Source: Lentzea nigeriaca | Lineage (GTDB): Bacteria; Actinomycetota; Actinomycetes; Mycobacteriales; Pseudonocardiaceae | Length of the DNA: 64,000 bases | Assembly (NCBI RefSeq): GCF_016907955.1 | Contig: NZ_JAFBCX010000014.1 | Span: 113,909 to 177,908, forward strand | Direction: 5' to 3' | Shown: one piece after another, positions 22,517 through 30,843 of the stretch | How positions within the stretch are numbered: the first letter of the stretch is position 1 | How the letters are laid out: every line of letters begins with the position of its first letter | Notes under the pieces: model-generated | Seen by the model: only the letters and a program-made list of their open reading frames with translations | Told to the model about the DNA's origin: nothing | Databases searched by the model: none | Position numbers and translations under genes: made by a program

Positions 22517-24949
22517 GTGATCAGGCGCTTGATGGGCCGACGTGCCGCCGCCCATGGCGACCAGCAAACACAGACCCCCAGTTCGAGCCAGGGCACGAAC
22601 ACGGATCTGTACCCCGTCGAGCAGCCACCGGCAGCAGCGCCGCCGCCGGAGCCATTGCCGCAGAGGACGCCGTTCGCGGCGAACTTCGTCGGCGCGACGC
22701 TCGTTGTGTCCGCTCCGGACGGGCCTGGTCAGGCCGCGTCCGGCCTCGCCAGGACCCTTCCGGTCGACCGAGGCCGGACCGTGGTCGTGGTCGACTTCCC
22801 CGGAGGGGACCAGAGCACTTTCTGGCCCCATGTCGTGACCGCGCTGAGCGGCCGCGGCCCGATCCGGCTCGCGGTATCGCACGCGGGCACCATGCGTCCC
22901 ACCGCGCCCGCGCAGTGGCTCGCCGAGCAGCTCCAGGCCGAGGTCGTCGCGCCGGACGGCGTGCTGACCACCGTGCCCGGTGCCGCGTTCGTCGTGGGCA
23001 CCCAGGGCTACGGCAGCTGGGTGCGGTTCCAGCCGAACGCGTCGCCGATGCCGTTCGGCCGCCGCTTCCCGGTGCCGCAGTGGGAGGCGATGGACCCGAA
23101 CTCGCCGTGGCCGACCGGCGAGATCGGCATCTCCGAGCCCATTCCGGCCGGGTTGTGGCTGCGCGCTCAGCAGCCGCCGTTCGACCCAGGAGCTCAGGAC
23201 GCGCGGCCGATCGTGGCGCTGCCGTGCCGCGAGAACGTGCTGACCGTCGTCGTCGGTGGCCCCGGCCAGTCGGCGATCCCGACCGAAGAGGTCTGCCGGC
23301 TGCTCACGGCGTTGCCGCAGGCGGCCAGATCGCGCGTGCGGCTCGTTCCGTACGGCATCGACACCGCTCTCGGCCGGTTGGTCGCCGACGAGCTCAACGA
23401 GCCGATCGCGATGTTCACCGGCCTGCCGGTCGGCAATCTGCGCTCTGGTGGTCCCGCGGTGGTCGCCGTCGACCCGCGCGGCCAGCAGACGTGGCGGCCG
23501 TTCGTGACCGAGGTGCTGTGCACGCCGCACGAGCCCGTGCCCTCGGTGTCCGGCTATCGCGCGCCCGTGCAGGGACTCTCCGAGGTCGAGCCCGGTGTGT
23601 TCTCTCTCGGCGATGGTGTTGTGCTCGAGGTCGTGCCCTCGGGTCTGTGGGTGCGTGAGCACGATGAGCCGTACAACGCGTCCGAGGTCCGCTCTCAGCC
23701 CGTCGACCCCGAGTGGGCACGTCTGACCGTGGGCACGCCTGGCCGCACCACGCCCGGTGCGGTCGCGGTGCACGGCGCTGCCCTCGTGGAACGCCTCGAG
23801 CCCGAAGTGCGCAAGCTGCTGCGTGTGGTGTTCTGCGACGCCACGGTGTCGCCGCCCACCCCGCCGCCGCCTCCCGCTCCTCAGCACGCCGCACCAGCGC
23901 ACGCCGCGCCTGCTCCGTCGTTCGGCACCCAGACGCCGGTCGCAGCCGCTTTGGGCGCGGCAGCACAGGCGTTGTCGGCGCGCGAGTCGTCCGGCAACGG
24001 CACCGGCTTCTTCACCGCCGTCACGCCGGTCGAGCCCGAACCCGCCTACGCCGTCATCCCGCCGTCGGAGACCGCGACCGTCACGGTGTCCGCGAGTGTC
24101 GTGGCAGAGGCCGAAGAGGCAGCGTTCCCGTCGTCGGACCCGGACGCGGCCGCCGTGCGGTTCCGCGTGGACGGTCCGTTGCCGACGCAGCCGCTGGCCT
24201 CGTGGGAGGTTCCCGCTCAGAGCGACGGTGAGCGCGAGACCATCCTCCCGGACCACACCAGCACGGACCTGGAGCGCGACGCCGTCCGCAGGGCACTGGG
24301 CGAGCGCTACGGCGTGCACGCGGCGACCGTCTGCCGTCTGCTCGCCCAGCGTCCCGACGCCGAGGAGGACCCGGCCGCGTTCGAGGCCATGGTCACCGAC
24401 CTGACCGCGTTGCTGGCGTGCGTGTCGCAGGACGAGGAAATGGTCGTCGACACGCTGCGCATGGGCCGCCTCGGCCGCCTGCGCCCGTACGTCGCGTGCA
24501 TCGTGTCGGGCCTGAACCGCCTGCCGGTGCACAGCGGCGTGGCCACGGTGTGGGGTGCCAGCGGCCCTACGGGTCCGCGTCGCTACCGCTCCGGCGACGT
24601 GCTGGTGGAGCACGGCCTGCTCGACGCCGTCGCCAACCCGAGCCAGCGCGTCGAGGGCGCCACCGAATACCTGCTGTGGTCGGTCACCGGCCGCCGGGTC
24701 GAGGTGGCCGACCGCGTCGCCGTGGCCACCGAGGAACGCGTGGTCTTCCCGCCCGGCACGGCGTTCCGCGTGCTGGCGGTCGCCGAGGCCGAGGGTGATC
24801 ACCCGCAGCAGGTGCTGCTGCAGGAGATGGCCGGCGCCGCGGCGGACCAGGAGATCGCCTCGCTGCGGCCGAGCGTTCTCTCACAGCTCGAACGGGCGGC
24901 GGCGAACCTGCGGGTACTGCCGGTCCACCAGGTGTCGGTGGAGGCTTGA
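22517..24949 (+). CDS. Large protein with degenerate ADP-ribosyltransferase-like C-terminus
   Basis: About 810 residues, no signal peptide. Residues 40-450 are alpha/beta repeats that I do not recognise; 450-600 are proline/alanine-rich linker; 600-810 hold a helical segment, then Y-R-S-G-D-V-L, W-S-V-T-G-R-R-V and E-E-R-V-V-F-P-P-G-T-A-F-R-V. The last segment has the shape of the final strands of ART toxins (E-x-E-V-L-F-P-P-G-T-x-F-x-V), but arginine replaces the second glutamate, so activity is doubtful. The start is uncertain: GTG 22517, TTG 22529 or ATG 22532, with GGAGG at about 22511-22516. Function unknown. Confidence 0.7.
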   Translation: MIRRLMGRRAAAHGDQQTQTPSSSQGTNTDLYPVEQPPAAAPPPEPLPQRTPFAANFVGATLVVSAPDGPGQAASGLARTLPVDRGRTVVVVDFPGGDQSTFWPHVVTALSGRGPIRLAVSHAGTMRPTAPAQWLAEQLQAEVVAPDGVLTTVPGAAFVVGTQGYGSWVRFQPNASPMPFGRRFPVPQWEAMDPNSPWPTGEIGISEPIPAGLWLRAQQPPFDPGAQDARPIVALPCRENVLTVVVGGPGQSAIPTEEVCRLLTALPQAARSRVRLVPYGIDTALGRLVADELNEPIAMFTGLPVGNLRSGGPAVVAVDPRGQQTWRPFVTEVLCTPHEPVPSVSGYRAPVQGLSEVEPGVFSLGDGVVLEVVPSGLWVREHDEPYNASEVRSQPVDPEWARLTVGTPGRTTPGAVAVHGAALVERLEPEVRKLLRVVFCDATVSPPTPPPPPAPQHAAPAHAAPAPSFGTQTPVAAALGAAAQALSARESSGNGTGFFTAVTPVEPEPAYAVIPPSETATVTVSASVVAEAEEAAFPSSDPDAAAVRFRVDGPLPTQPLASWEVPAQSDGERETILPDHTSTDLERDAVRRALGERYGVHAATVCRLLAQRPDAEEDPAAFEAMVTDLTALLACVSQDEEMVVDTLRMGRLGRLRPYVACIVSGLNRLPVHSGVATVWGASGPTGPRRYRSGDVLVEHGLLDAVANPSQRVEGATEYLLWSVTGRRVEVADRVAVATEERVVFPPGTAFRVLAVAEAEGDHPQQVLLQEMAGAAADQEIASLRPSVLSQLERAAANLRVLPVHQVSVEA

Positions 24950-25827
24950 GCCCGTATCTCGGCATCCGGTACGCCGAACCCGCGACCGCCCAGTCGCGTT
25001 TCGAGTTGCCGGTGGACTCCGATGGCGAGCCCACCGGCGACTTCGGGGACTCGCACACGCTGAACGTGTGGTCCACAGTGGAATCCGGTGCTCCGGTTCT
25101 GCTGTGGATCCACGGCGGTGCGAACACCGTTGGCTCGTCGTCACAACCGGAGTACGCGGGTGACGTCCTCGCGAGCCACGGCATCGTGTTCGTCAGCTGC
25201 AACTACCGGCTCGCCGTCGACGGTTACGGTGCACTGGAAGGGTTTCCGCACAACCGCGGCCTGCTCGACGTCGTGTCCGCGCTGCGGTGGATCCGGCGCA
25301 ACATCGCCCGGTACGGCGGAGATCCGGGCAACGTCACGGTCGCCGGGCAGTCGTCGGGAGCGCAGACGGTGGCGAGCCTGATGGTGATGCCCGCGGCGAA
25401 AGGCCTGTTCCACAAGGCGATCGCGCACAGCCTGGCCGGGTGTTTCTTCACACCGGAGGAAGCCGTCGAGGTGCAGCGCGCCGCGGAGCCGGACGTCGTG
25501 CTGTACCAGCCGATCGTCGACGGCGACTCGCTGCCGCGAACGCCACTGGAAGGCCCGTACGACGTCGACCTGATGGTGTGCCACGCGGCGGACGAGGACC
25601 CCGAGCTGTTCCAGAAGCCCACGATGCTGCTGGCGGACGAGCACGGGCGGGCGTTCCGGTCGATCTACGCGAGGACGCCGGCGCATCACGGCGCGGACGT
25701 CCCCGCCATGTTCCGCGGTGACATCGCTTCCGCGTGGGCCCGTTTCGCCCGCGACGGTGATCCGGGCTGGCCGCGGGCCGAGCTGAAGCGCTGGGTCAGC
25801 TCTGTGTCGTTCAGCTCTGGGTCGTGA
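24946..25827 (+). CDS. Compact type-B carboxylesterase family protein
   Basis: 293 residues against about 450-550 for the family. Seen: oxyanion loop W-I-H-G-G-A-N, N-Y-R-L, N-R-G-L-L-D-V-V-S-A-L-R-W-I, and nucleophile elbow G-Q-S-S-G where G-E-S-A-G is usual. P-I-V-D-G-D-S-L-P and the C-terminal W-A-R-F-A-R-D-G-D-P-G-W-P are both family landmarks. The central and lid regions are therefore shortened rather than the end truncated. TTG start overlapping the previous stop (TTGA). Cytoplasmic; substrate unknown. Confidence 0.75.
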   Translation: MSPYLGIRYAEPATAQSRFELPVDSDGEPTGDFGDSHTLNVWSTVESGAPVLLWIHGGANTVGSSSQPEYAGDVLASHGIVFVSCNYRLAVDGYGALEGFPHNRGLLDVVSALRWIRRNIARYGGDPGNVTVAGQSSGAQTVASLMVMPAAKGLFHKAIAHSLAGCFFTPEEAVEVQRAAEPDVVLYQPIVDGDSLPRTPLEGPYDVDLMVCHAADEDPELFQKPTMLLADEHGRAFRSIYARTPAHHGADVPAMFRGDIASAWARFARDGDPGWPRAELKRWVSSVSFSSGS

Positions 25828-26809
25828 GGCCGAGCGTGCCGTCGAGCCGCGGCACGCACGCGCCGTCCCGCTTGTCCACCGCCAGGAACTCGGTGAGGCA
25901 CCGGCCGATCTGCTCGTGGCCGAGAGCGTTGGGGTGGAACGACTCCTGCAACGCGTGCGAGGCGCGCTTGTCGTTCTTCAAGCCGTCCCAGTCGACCGTC
26001 AGGCGGGTGAACCACTCGGTCTCCGGCTTGGCCGCACACGCCTCGTGGCCCTCACCGGCGCGGGACAGGTCGAGGAACCGGGCGTTGACCTTGCCCGCCG
26101 CGGTGCGCAGGCCGTTCGACAGCTCCGGCACCGCCTCCTCGACGACCCACTCGAGGTCGGTGGAGCGCAGCGGGCAGCCGGAGAGGTTCTGCAGCGAGCG
26201 CGGCATCTTCGGCGTGACCGGCGCCGCGTACGACTGCACGACGAGCTGGTAGTCGGAGTCGAGGTAGCTCGAGTCGCGCATGGTCTGGCGGATGGCGTTG
26301 AGGGTGTTCTCGACCTTGGGGATCATCCGCCGCACGCGCTTGGTCCACTCCGGAGCCACGGACGACGTGCAGTCGTTGCGCCTGCCCCACGCCTCGAAGC
26401 ACTTGTTGAGGATCTCGGAGAAGCGCGGGTCGTCGTTCGCGCCGATCGCCACGACGACCGCCGTGACCCGGTTCGAGCCCGCGATCCTGCGGAGCTGGGG
26501 CAGCTGCTCGTTGCGCAGCTTGTCGGAGTTCGCGCCCGAGCACGCCAGGTTGATCTTCTGGTCGGCCTCGACCTGTGTCTTCGTGATCGACGCCACGGTC
26601 GAGCGGTGGCACCAGTTGCCGCCGTCCTCGCCGTTGGTGCCGGGCTCGTAGCTGCCGGCGCCCTCGCCGGACATCGTGCTGTCGCCGAGCGCCACGACCG
26701 CGGTCCTGGCCTCACGATCGGGCTCGGAGGGCGGCGGGAACGGGTGGTCGCTCACGATCAGCAGGATCGCGAGCAGTCCGATCGCCGCGAGGGTCAGCAC
26801 TTTCCGCAT
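25811..26809 (-). CDS. Secreted SGNH/GDSL-type hydrolase
   Basis: 332 residues. Residues 4-22 form a hydrophobic signal or anchor. Block I is A-L-G-D-S-T-M-S-G-E-G (nucleophile Ser), block III is I-G-A-N-D-D, and the C-terminal block V has F-H-P-N-A-L-G-H. About six cysteines suggest extracellular disulfides, as in actinobacterial SGNH lipases/esterases. An extracellular esterase is expected; the substrate is unknown. ATG at 26809 follows from the signal sequence. Overlaps the convergent esterase gene by 17 bp. Confidence 0.85.
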   Translation of the reverse strand: MRKVLTLAAIGLLAILLIVSDHPFPPPSEPDREARTAVVALGDSTMSGEGAGSYEPGTNGEDGGNWCHRSTVASITKTQVEADQKINLACSGANSDKLRNEQLPQLRRIAGSNRVTAVVVAIGANDDPRFSEILNKCFEAWGRRNDCTSSVAPEWTKRVRRMIPKVENTLNAIRQTMRDSSYLDSDYQLVVQSYAAPVTPKMPRSLQNLSGCPLRSTDLEWVVEEAVPELSNGLRTAAGKVNARFLDLSRAGEGHEACAAKPETEWFTRLTVDWDGLKNDKRASHALQESFHPNALGHEQIGRCLTEFLAVDKRDGACVPRLDGTLGLTTQS

Positions 26810-26921
26810 CGCCGGGCAGTTTACCGATCCGCTCCACCCCGCCCTGGCTGCGCTTCGGGGTGGCCGGATCCGAGGGGGATATGGCGTTGCCGCCACCACC
26901 TCGGATGAGGACAGTGGAGGT

Positions 26922-27884
26922 GTGGGGAATCTGAGGGAAATAGTTGTGGTCGGTTACGACCGCACGGCGTTGCTGGATCTGGCGGGACCCATCGAGGTGT
27001 TCCAAGCAGCGAACCACCGGCAGGAGCGGTACCGGGTCACGCTGGCCACGCTCGGCGGCGGCCCGTTCACCGCGACCGCCGGTGTGCGGATCGAGGCAGG
27101 AGCGGACCTGCGCACGCTCGACCGCGACATCGACACGCTGCTGGTCGTCGGCGGCTGGGGGTACGACGAGGCCGCGGCCGACGCGGTGCTCACGACCAAC
27201 CTGCGGCGGCTCGCGCTGCGGTCGCGGCGGGTCGCGGGCGTCTGCACGGGCGCCGTGGTGCTGGCGGGCGCGGGGTTGCTCAAGGGCAAGAAGGCGACCA
27301 CGCACTGGGCGTTCACCGGCGAGCTGGAGAACCGCGGAGTCGAGGTCGAACCGGACGCGATCTTCGTGTGCGACGGGCAGGTCGCCACGTCCGCCGGCGT
27401 GACGGCGGGCATCGACCTCGCGCTCGCGATGGTCGAGCAGGACCACGGTCCCGCGCTCGCCCGCAGGATCGCGCAGTACCTGGTCGTCTTCCTGCAGCGG
27501 TCGGGTGGCCAGTCGCAGTTCAGCGTGCACACCCGCTCGAAGCCGGTGCCGGACGGCTCGCTGCGGGCGTTGCTCGACGACATCCACGCCGATCCGACCC
27601 GTGAGTGGACGGTGCCCGTGATGGCCCGCAAGGCGATGATGAGCGTGCGGCACTTCGCCCGCGTCTTCTCGCGCAACGTGGGCATCTCACCCGCTCAGTA
27701 CGTCGAACGAGCCCGCGTCGAAGCCGCAGCCGACCGGCTGGCTTCGAGCGGCGACTCGTTGGAACTCGTGGCCCGCCAGTCGGGGTTCGGCTCGGCCGAG
27801 ACCCTGCGGCGGGCCTTCCTGCGCGTGCTCGGCGTGTCGCCGGGCAGCTACCGCGCCCGTTTCCGGACCACTGGGGTCGCCTGA
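26922..27884 (+). CDS. GlxA-type regulator: DJ-1/PfpI domain plus AraC HTH
   Basis: About 320 residues. The N-terminal class-I-amidotransferase-like domain (about 5-175) has G-V-C-T-G-A-V-V-L-A, with a cysteine at the elbow, and K-K-A-T-T-H-W. The C-terminal AraC/XylS double HTH (about 215-315) has F-x-R-V-F-S-R-N-V-G-I-S-P-A-Q-Y. Transcriptional regulator; ligand unknown. GTG 26922 keeps the first beta strand but has its SD too close; GTG 26946 has GAGGGA seven bases upstream and would clip that strand. It overlaps the next DJ-1 gene by 1 bp, so the two are co-expressed. Confidence 0.88.
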   Translation: MGNLREIVVVGYDRTALLDLAGPIEVFQAANHRQERYRVTLATLGGGPFTATAGVRIEAGADLRTLDRDIDTLLVVGGWGYDEAAADAVLTTNLRRLALRSRRVAGVCTGAVVLAGAGLLKGKKATTHWAFTGELENRGVEVEPDAIFVCDGQVATSAGVTAGIDLALAMVEQDHGPALARRIAQYLVVFLQRSGGQSQFSVHTRSKPVPDGSLRALLDDIHADPTREWTVPVMARKAMMSVRHFARVFSRNVGISPAQYVERARVEAAADRLASSGDSLELVARQSGFGSAETLRRAFLRVLGVSPGSYRARFRTTGVA

Positions 27885-28504
27885 TGGAAGCCACTTTCGT
27901 GCTCTACCCGAACATGACGGCGCTCGACTTCGTCGGCCCGTTCGAGGTGCTCGGCTCGGTGCCGGTCGTCTCGACGCGCTTCGTGGCTGCTTCCCTGGAC
28001 CCGGTGAAGTCCGACAACGGGCTGTCCGTGGTGCCGACCGACACGTTCTCGTCGCTGAAGTCGACCGACATCGTCGTGGTGCCGGGGTCCGGGCATTGGA
28101 AGGAGCTGCTCGCGGACTCCGGCGGCGTCGTCGAATGGCTGCGGGAGGTGCACCCGACGACGAAGTGGACGACATCGGTCTGCACGGGGTCGACGCTGCT
28201 CGCGGAGGCCGGCCTGGTGTCGAAGGCGACGACGCACTGGGCGGCGCGCGAGGACCTGTCCGTGCGCGGCGTCGAGGTCTCTACCGATCGGGTCGTGTTC
28301 GACGGCAAGGTCGTCAGCGGGGCCGGTGTGTCGGCGGGCATCGACATGGCGTTGCGGCTCGTCGAGGCCGAGTTCGGCGAGATGGTCGCGCAGGCGGTGC
28401 AGCTGGGCATCGAGTACGACCCGCAGCCGCCGCGCGCCTACTCCTCGATCCCCTCGTCGGTGGCGGAGGGCCTCAAGGCCGCGTTCGAGTCACGTCAAAG
28501 CTGA
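27884..28504 (+). CDS. DJ-1/PfpI family protein
   Basis: 206 residues, a stand-alone DJ-1/PfpI domain: F-V-L-Y-P-N-M-T-A-L-D-F-V-G-P at the start, V-C-T-G-S-T-L-L-A with the elbow cysteine, and A-T-T-H-W-A. Same fold as the sensor half of the gene before it, lacking the DNA-binding half. It may be an isonitrile hydratase-like enzyme or a glyoxalase/deglycase; context suggests it is the enzyme regulated by its neighbour. Start overlaps as TGATG. Confidence 0.85.
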   Translation: MEATFVLYPNMTALDFVGPFEVLGSVPVVSTRFVAASLDPVKSDNGLSVVPTDTFSSLKSTDIVVVPGSGHWKELLADSGGVVEWLREVHPTTKWTTSVCTGSTLLAEAGLVSKATTHWAAREDLSVRGVEVSTDRVVFDGKVVSGAGVSAGIDMALRLVEAEFGEMVAQAVQLGIEYDPQPPRAYSSIPSSVAEGLKAAFESRQS

Positions 28505-28729
28505 CTGCTTGTGGATGGCCTCGGCCTTCTCGCGTTCACGGGTGGCCCAGAACATCGCCTCGTGGAAGTGGCCGCGGTCGATCTCGGCGACGCGTTCGTA
28601 GACGGCTGCGCTGCGGCGGTAGTACGTGAGCCACGTCGTCGGGCTCGCGTCTGGCCGTGGCATCAGGCGGCTCAGCGCCTCGTGTGCCTGCATGAGGGTT
28701 TGTGCCGCGTTGGCCGTCTTCCAGTTCAT
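28490..28729 (-). CDS. Small helical protein, AMED_5909-like
   Basis: 79 residues, helical, rich in Trp/Tyr (W-L-T-Y-Y-R-R-S-A). It resembles short proteins called AMED_5909 family in Pseudonocardiaceae (recalled, not searched). It lies downstream of the DUF5753 cassette, separated by a hairpin, and overlaps the DJ-1 gene's 3' end by 15 bp. Function unknown. Confidence 0.55.
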   Translation of the reverse strand: MNWKTANAAQTLMQAHEALSRLMPRPDASPTTWLTYYRRSAAVYERVAEIDRGHFHEAMFWATREREKAEAIHKQSALT

Positions 28730-28746
28730 GCGCCCTGTTGTAGGAG

Positions 28747-28773
28747 AACCGGCTGGTTTGAGGCCAGCCGGTT
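28747..28773 (-). terminator. Hairpin between the DUF5753 cassette and the small AMED_5909-like gene
   Basis: AACCGGCTGG-type arms of 10 bp (perfect ACCGGCTGG / CCAGCCGGT) around a 7-base loop. On the minus strand it follows the DUF5753 stop and precedes the small gene by about 18 bp, so it may terminate or attenuate. Confidence 0.5.
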
Positions 28774-28788
28774 TCTCGAAATTTCTCG
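28772..28788. promoter_or_regulatory. TTTCTCG direct repeat, candidate XRE operator
   Basis: TTTCTCGAAATTTCTCG holds two copies of TTTCTCG; the first nine bases also occur at 31081 in front of the cassette. Position before the small helical gene suggests shared control by the XRE-DUF5753 regulator. Confidence 0.35.
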
Positions 28789-28792
28789 TGGT

Positions 28793-29434
28793 CTACCTGG
28801 TCGGATGGTCTTCGTCGACTTCAGCCGAAAGGTCGTCGATGGTCCGCTGGATGATCTGGCGCGCTGCCTCGCCGTAGCTCGCGATGCCGGCGAGCGAGTC
28901 GAACACTTTGCCGTAGAGCGCGATCTCGTGAGGTTCAGTGAGGTTGAGTTCCGCTGAGTACGTCTCGATGGCTACCGAACCCTCGTCGAAGATCCAGAAG
29001 CCGTGCCACGGACCGGTCCGGTACGTCGTGCCGAACCCGATGACACCGAGCCTCACGTTCGGCAGGTCGATCGACGACGCCAAGCGTTTGAGCTGGGCGA
29101 GCATGCCGCTCGGCGAGCACCAGCGATACAGCAGGGATGCTTCGGTGAGGACGAAATGGAACTGCTTGTCCTCGTGGTGAAGGATCTCCTGGCGTTCCAT
29201 GCGCACCTGCACCGCAGCGCCCAAGTCGTCCATCGATCCGGCGGTCAGTTCGCCCTGCCCGAGGCATGCCGGCGCGTACTCGGGGACCTGAAGTAGCCCA
29301 GGCACGACATCCGGCTCGAAGGCTCGGAAGGAACGAACACCGGCTTGCCGCTCGAGCACCTTGTGCTGCATGCTCGCCATGCCGCCGCTGAGCAGGTCTT
29401 GCCAGCCAGCGAGCCGTTCGTCGGGTGCTCCCAT
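28793..29434 (-). CDS. DUF5753-only protein (no HTH)
   Basis: 213 residues, essentially a complete DUF5753 domain: F-R-A-F-E-P-D-V-V-P-G-L-L-Q-V-P-E-Y, R-M-E-R-Q-E-I-L, F-V-L-T-E-A-S-L, A-E-L-N-L-T-E-P-H-E-I-A-L-Y and F-D-S-L-A-G-I-A-S-Y-G. These proteins normally carry an N-terminal XRE helix-turn-helix of about 70 residues; here the ATG comes just before the linker. It is a close paralogue of the upstream full regulator, four bases away. It could be a dominant-negative partner, a ligand-sensing subunit, or a truncation after duplication. Confidence 0.75.
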   Translation of the reverse strand: MGAPDERLAGWQDLLSGGMASMQHKVLERQAGVRSFRAFEPDVVPGLLQVPEYAPACLGQGELTAGSMDDLGAAVQVRMERQEILHHEDKQFHFVLTEASLLYRWCSPSGMLAQLKRLASSIDLPNVRLGVIGFGTTYRTGPWHGFWIFDEGSVAIETYSAELNLTEPHEIALYGKVFDSLAGIASYGEAARQIIQRTIDDLSAEVDEDHPTR

Positions 29435-29438
29435 ACTG

Positions 29439-30335
29439 CTACTCCATCTCTTCCTCGGCTTCCGGGGTGAGGTCATCGATGACGCGCATGATGATCCGGC
29501 GGGCGGCACGGCCGTAGCTGGCGATGCCGGCGAGCGACTCGAAGATCTTGCCGTAGAGCTCGATCTCCTGTGGCTGCGCGAGGTTGAGCTCGGCGGAGAA
29601 TGTCTCCGCAGTGACGAGATCCTCGTCCAGCAGCCAGAATCCGTGTTTGGGGAAGGCCACTCCATAGGGCGTCTCGAAGCCGATTACTCCGAGTTTCACC
29701 GTCGGCAACGTGGAGAGCGACATCAGGCGGTCCAGTTGGCCGAGCATGACCTCCGGCTCGCACAGGCGGTACCGAAGGGCGGCTTCGGTGATGACGAAGT
29801 GGAACCGCCGATAAGGCTGATAGAGCACTGCTTGGCGCTGCATGCGGACTTGTACTGCTTCGTCGATGTCGTGATGCAGGCCGAACAGGGGAGCGCCGTG
29901 ACTGAGGCAAACCCTGGCGTACTCGGGTGTTTGCAGCAGTCCTGGGATGATCATCGACTCGAACACCCGATAGAACCGAACCTTGGCCTCGGTTTCGAGG
30001 ATCGTGCGTTGGTGGGCGCGCATGCCAGTACCGAAAAGCCGCTGCCAGTCGGCGTGCTGCACTTCAAGCGTGTGCAGAGAAGCAAGTAGTGCCTCGGTCT
30101 CGCCCTCGCTTTCGGTGGCCCTTGTCCACTCGCGAACGTCGTGGTCGGTTGGAGTCTGCCTGCCGTTCTCAAGCTTGGAGATCTTTGAAGGTGGCCATGC
30201 CAACGACTCCGCGAGTTGCTTACCGCTCAGACCTGCCTGGCGGCGCAACTCGCGGAGTCGCTTGCCCAGCGCGATACGCGCTTCGTGGACGTTAGTCGCC
30301 GACGCCCCTGATGGCGTGTTCCGCGACAAAATCAC
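29439..30335 (-). CDS. XRE-DUF5753 regulator (WhiJ/Scr1-like)
   Basis: 298 residues. HTH at about 20-75: L-G-K-R-L-R-E-L-R-R-Q-A-G, then P-S-K-I-S-K-L-E-N-G-R-Q-T-P. DUF5753 at about 110-290, with the same landmarks as the truncated paralogue after it. WhiJ-like regulators control development and often pair with small DUF397 proteins; here the partner is DUF6879. GTG 30335 is chosen for GGAG five bases upstream; it overlaps the DUF6879 gene by 44 bp, implying coupling. Confidence 0.85.
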   Translation of the reverse strand: MILSRNTPSGASATNVHEARIALGKRLRELRRQAGLSGKQLAESLAWPPSKISKLENGRQTPTDHDVREWTRATESEGETEALLASLHTLEVQHADWQRLFGTGMRAHQRTILETEAKVRFYRVFESMIIPGLLQTPEYARVCLSHGAPLFGLHHDIDEAVQVRMQRQAVLYQPYRRFHFVITEAALRYRLCEPEVMLGQLDRLMSLSTLPTVKLGVIGFETPYGVAFPKHGFWLLDEDLVTAETFSAELNLAQPQEIELYGKIFESLAGIASYGRAARRIIMRVIDDLTPEAEEEME

Positions 30336-30843
30336 CCCTTCTCCGGGCGTGATGCCACGCGACGTCACGCCAGTAGTTGTGCAAGACGATCTGCTCGTGC
30401 TCGTCTTCGATGACCTCAACACCCACGAGGCGATCGTCGGAGTCATCAAAGTGCATCCGCACAAGCCTGCGCGAGTCGAACAGCCAGTAGTCGTGACTGG
30501 GCAGGTCCAGTTCTTGCGCCGTGGTGCGGGCGAGGTACCGGATGTCTTCGCCCGCAGCGATGTTGTGCCGTGATGAGAACAGGCCATAGCGGCTGTAGTC
30601 GCTGGGCGGAATGCTCACCACGCGCACCCGTTCGAAACGGCGTCCTGCGGCGGTTGCCGTGCTGACGTTGGGCAGCCACCACCCCTCGCGCATCTTGTCG
30701 TCGTGTTCACCGGCGAGGAAGTCAGCCACGCGCTCGCCAGCGGCGTTGTACCGGTCTCGAACCTCCAGGCGAAATGCGGTGTGCTCGAAGGTCTTGAAGA
30801 GGTCGTCGAACTCCGGGCTGGGATAGCTGTAGTGGGTGCTCAG
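30292..30843 (-). CDS. DUF6879 family protein with apparent CTG start
   Basis: 183 residues matching DUF6879: F-D-D-L-F-K-T-F-E-H-T-A-F-R-L-E-V-R-D-R-Y at the start, later D-Y-W-L-F-D-S and H-N-Y-W-R-D-V-A-W. The domain begins only about 12 residues after a CTG that overlaps the preceding stop (CTGA). No ATG, GTG or TTG lies between the upstream gene's stop and the domain, so CTG initiation by translational coupling is the simplest reading. This family accompanies XRE-DUF5753 regulators; molecular function unknown. Confidence 0.75.
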   Translation of the reverse strand: MSTHYSYPSPEFDDLFKTFEHTAFRLEVRDRYNAAGERVADFLAGEHDDKMREGWWLPNVSTATAAGRRFERVRVVSIPPSDYSRYGLFSSRHNIAAGEDIRYLARTTAQELDLPSHDYWLFDSRRLVRMHFDDSDDRLVGVEVIEDEHEQIVLHNYWRDVAWHHARRRGDFVAEHAIRGVGD

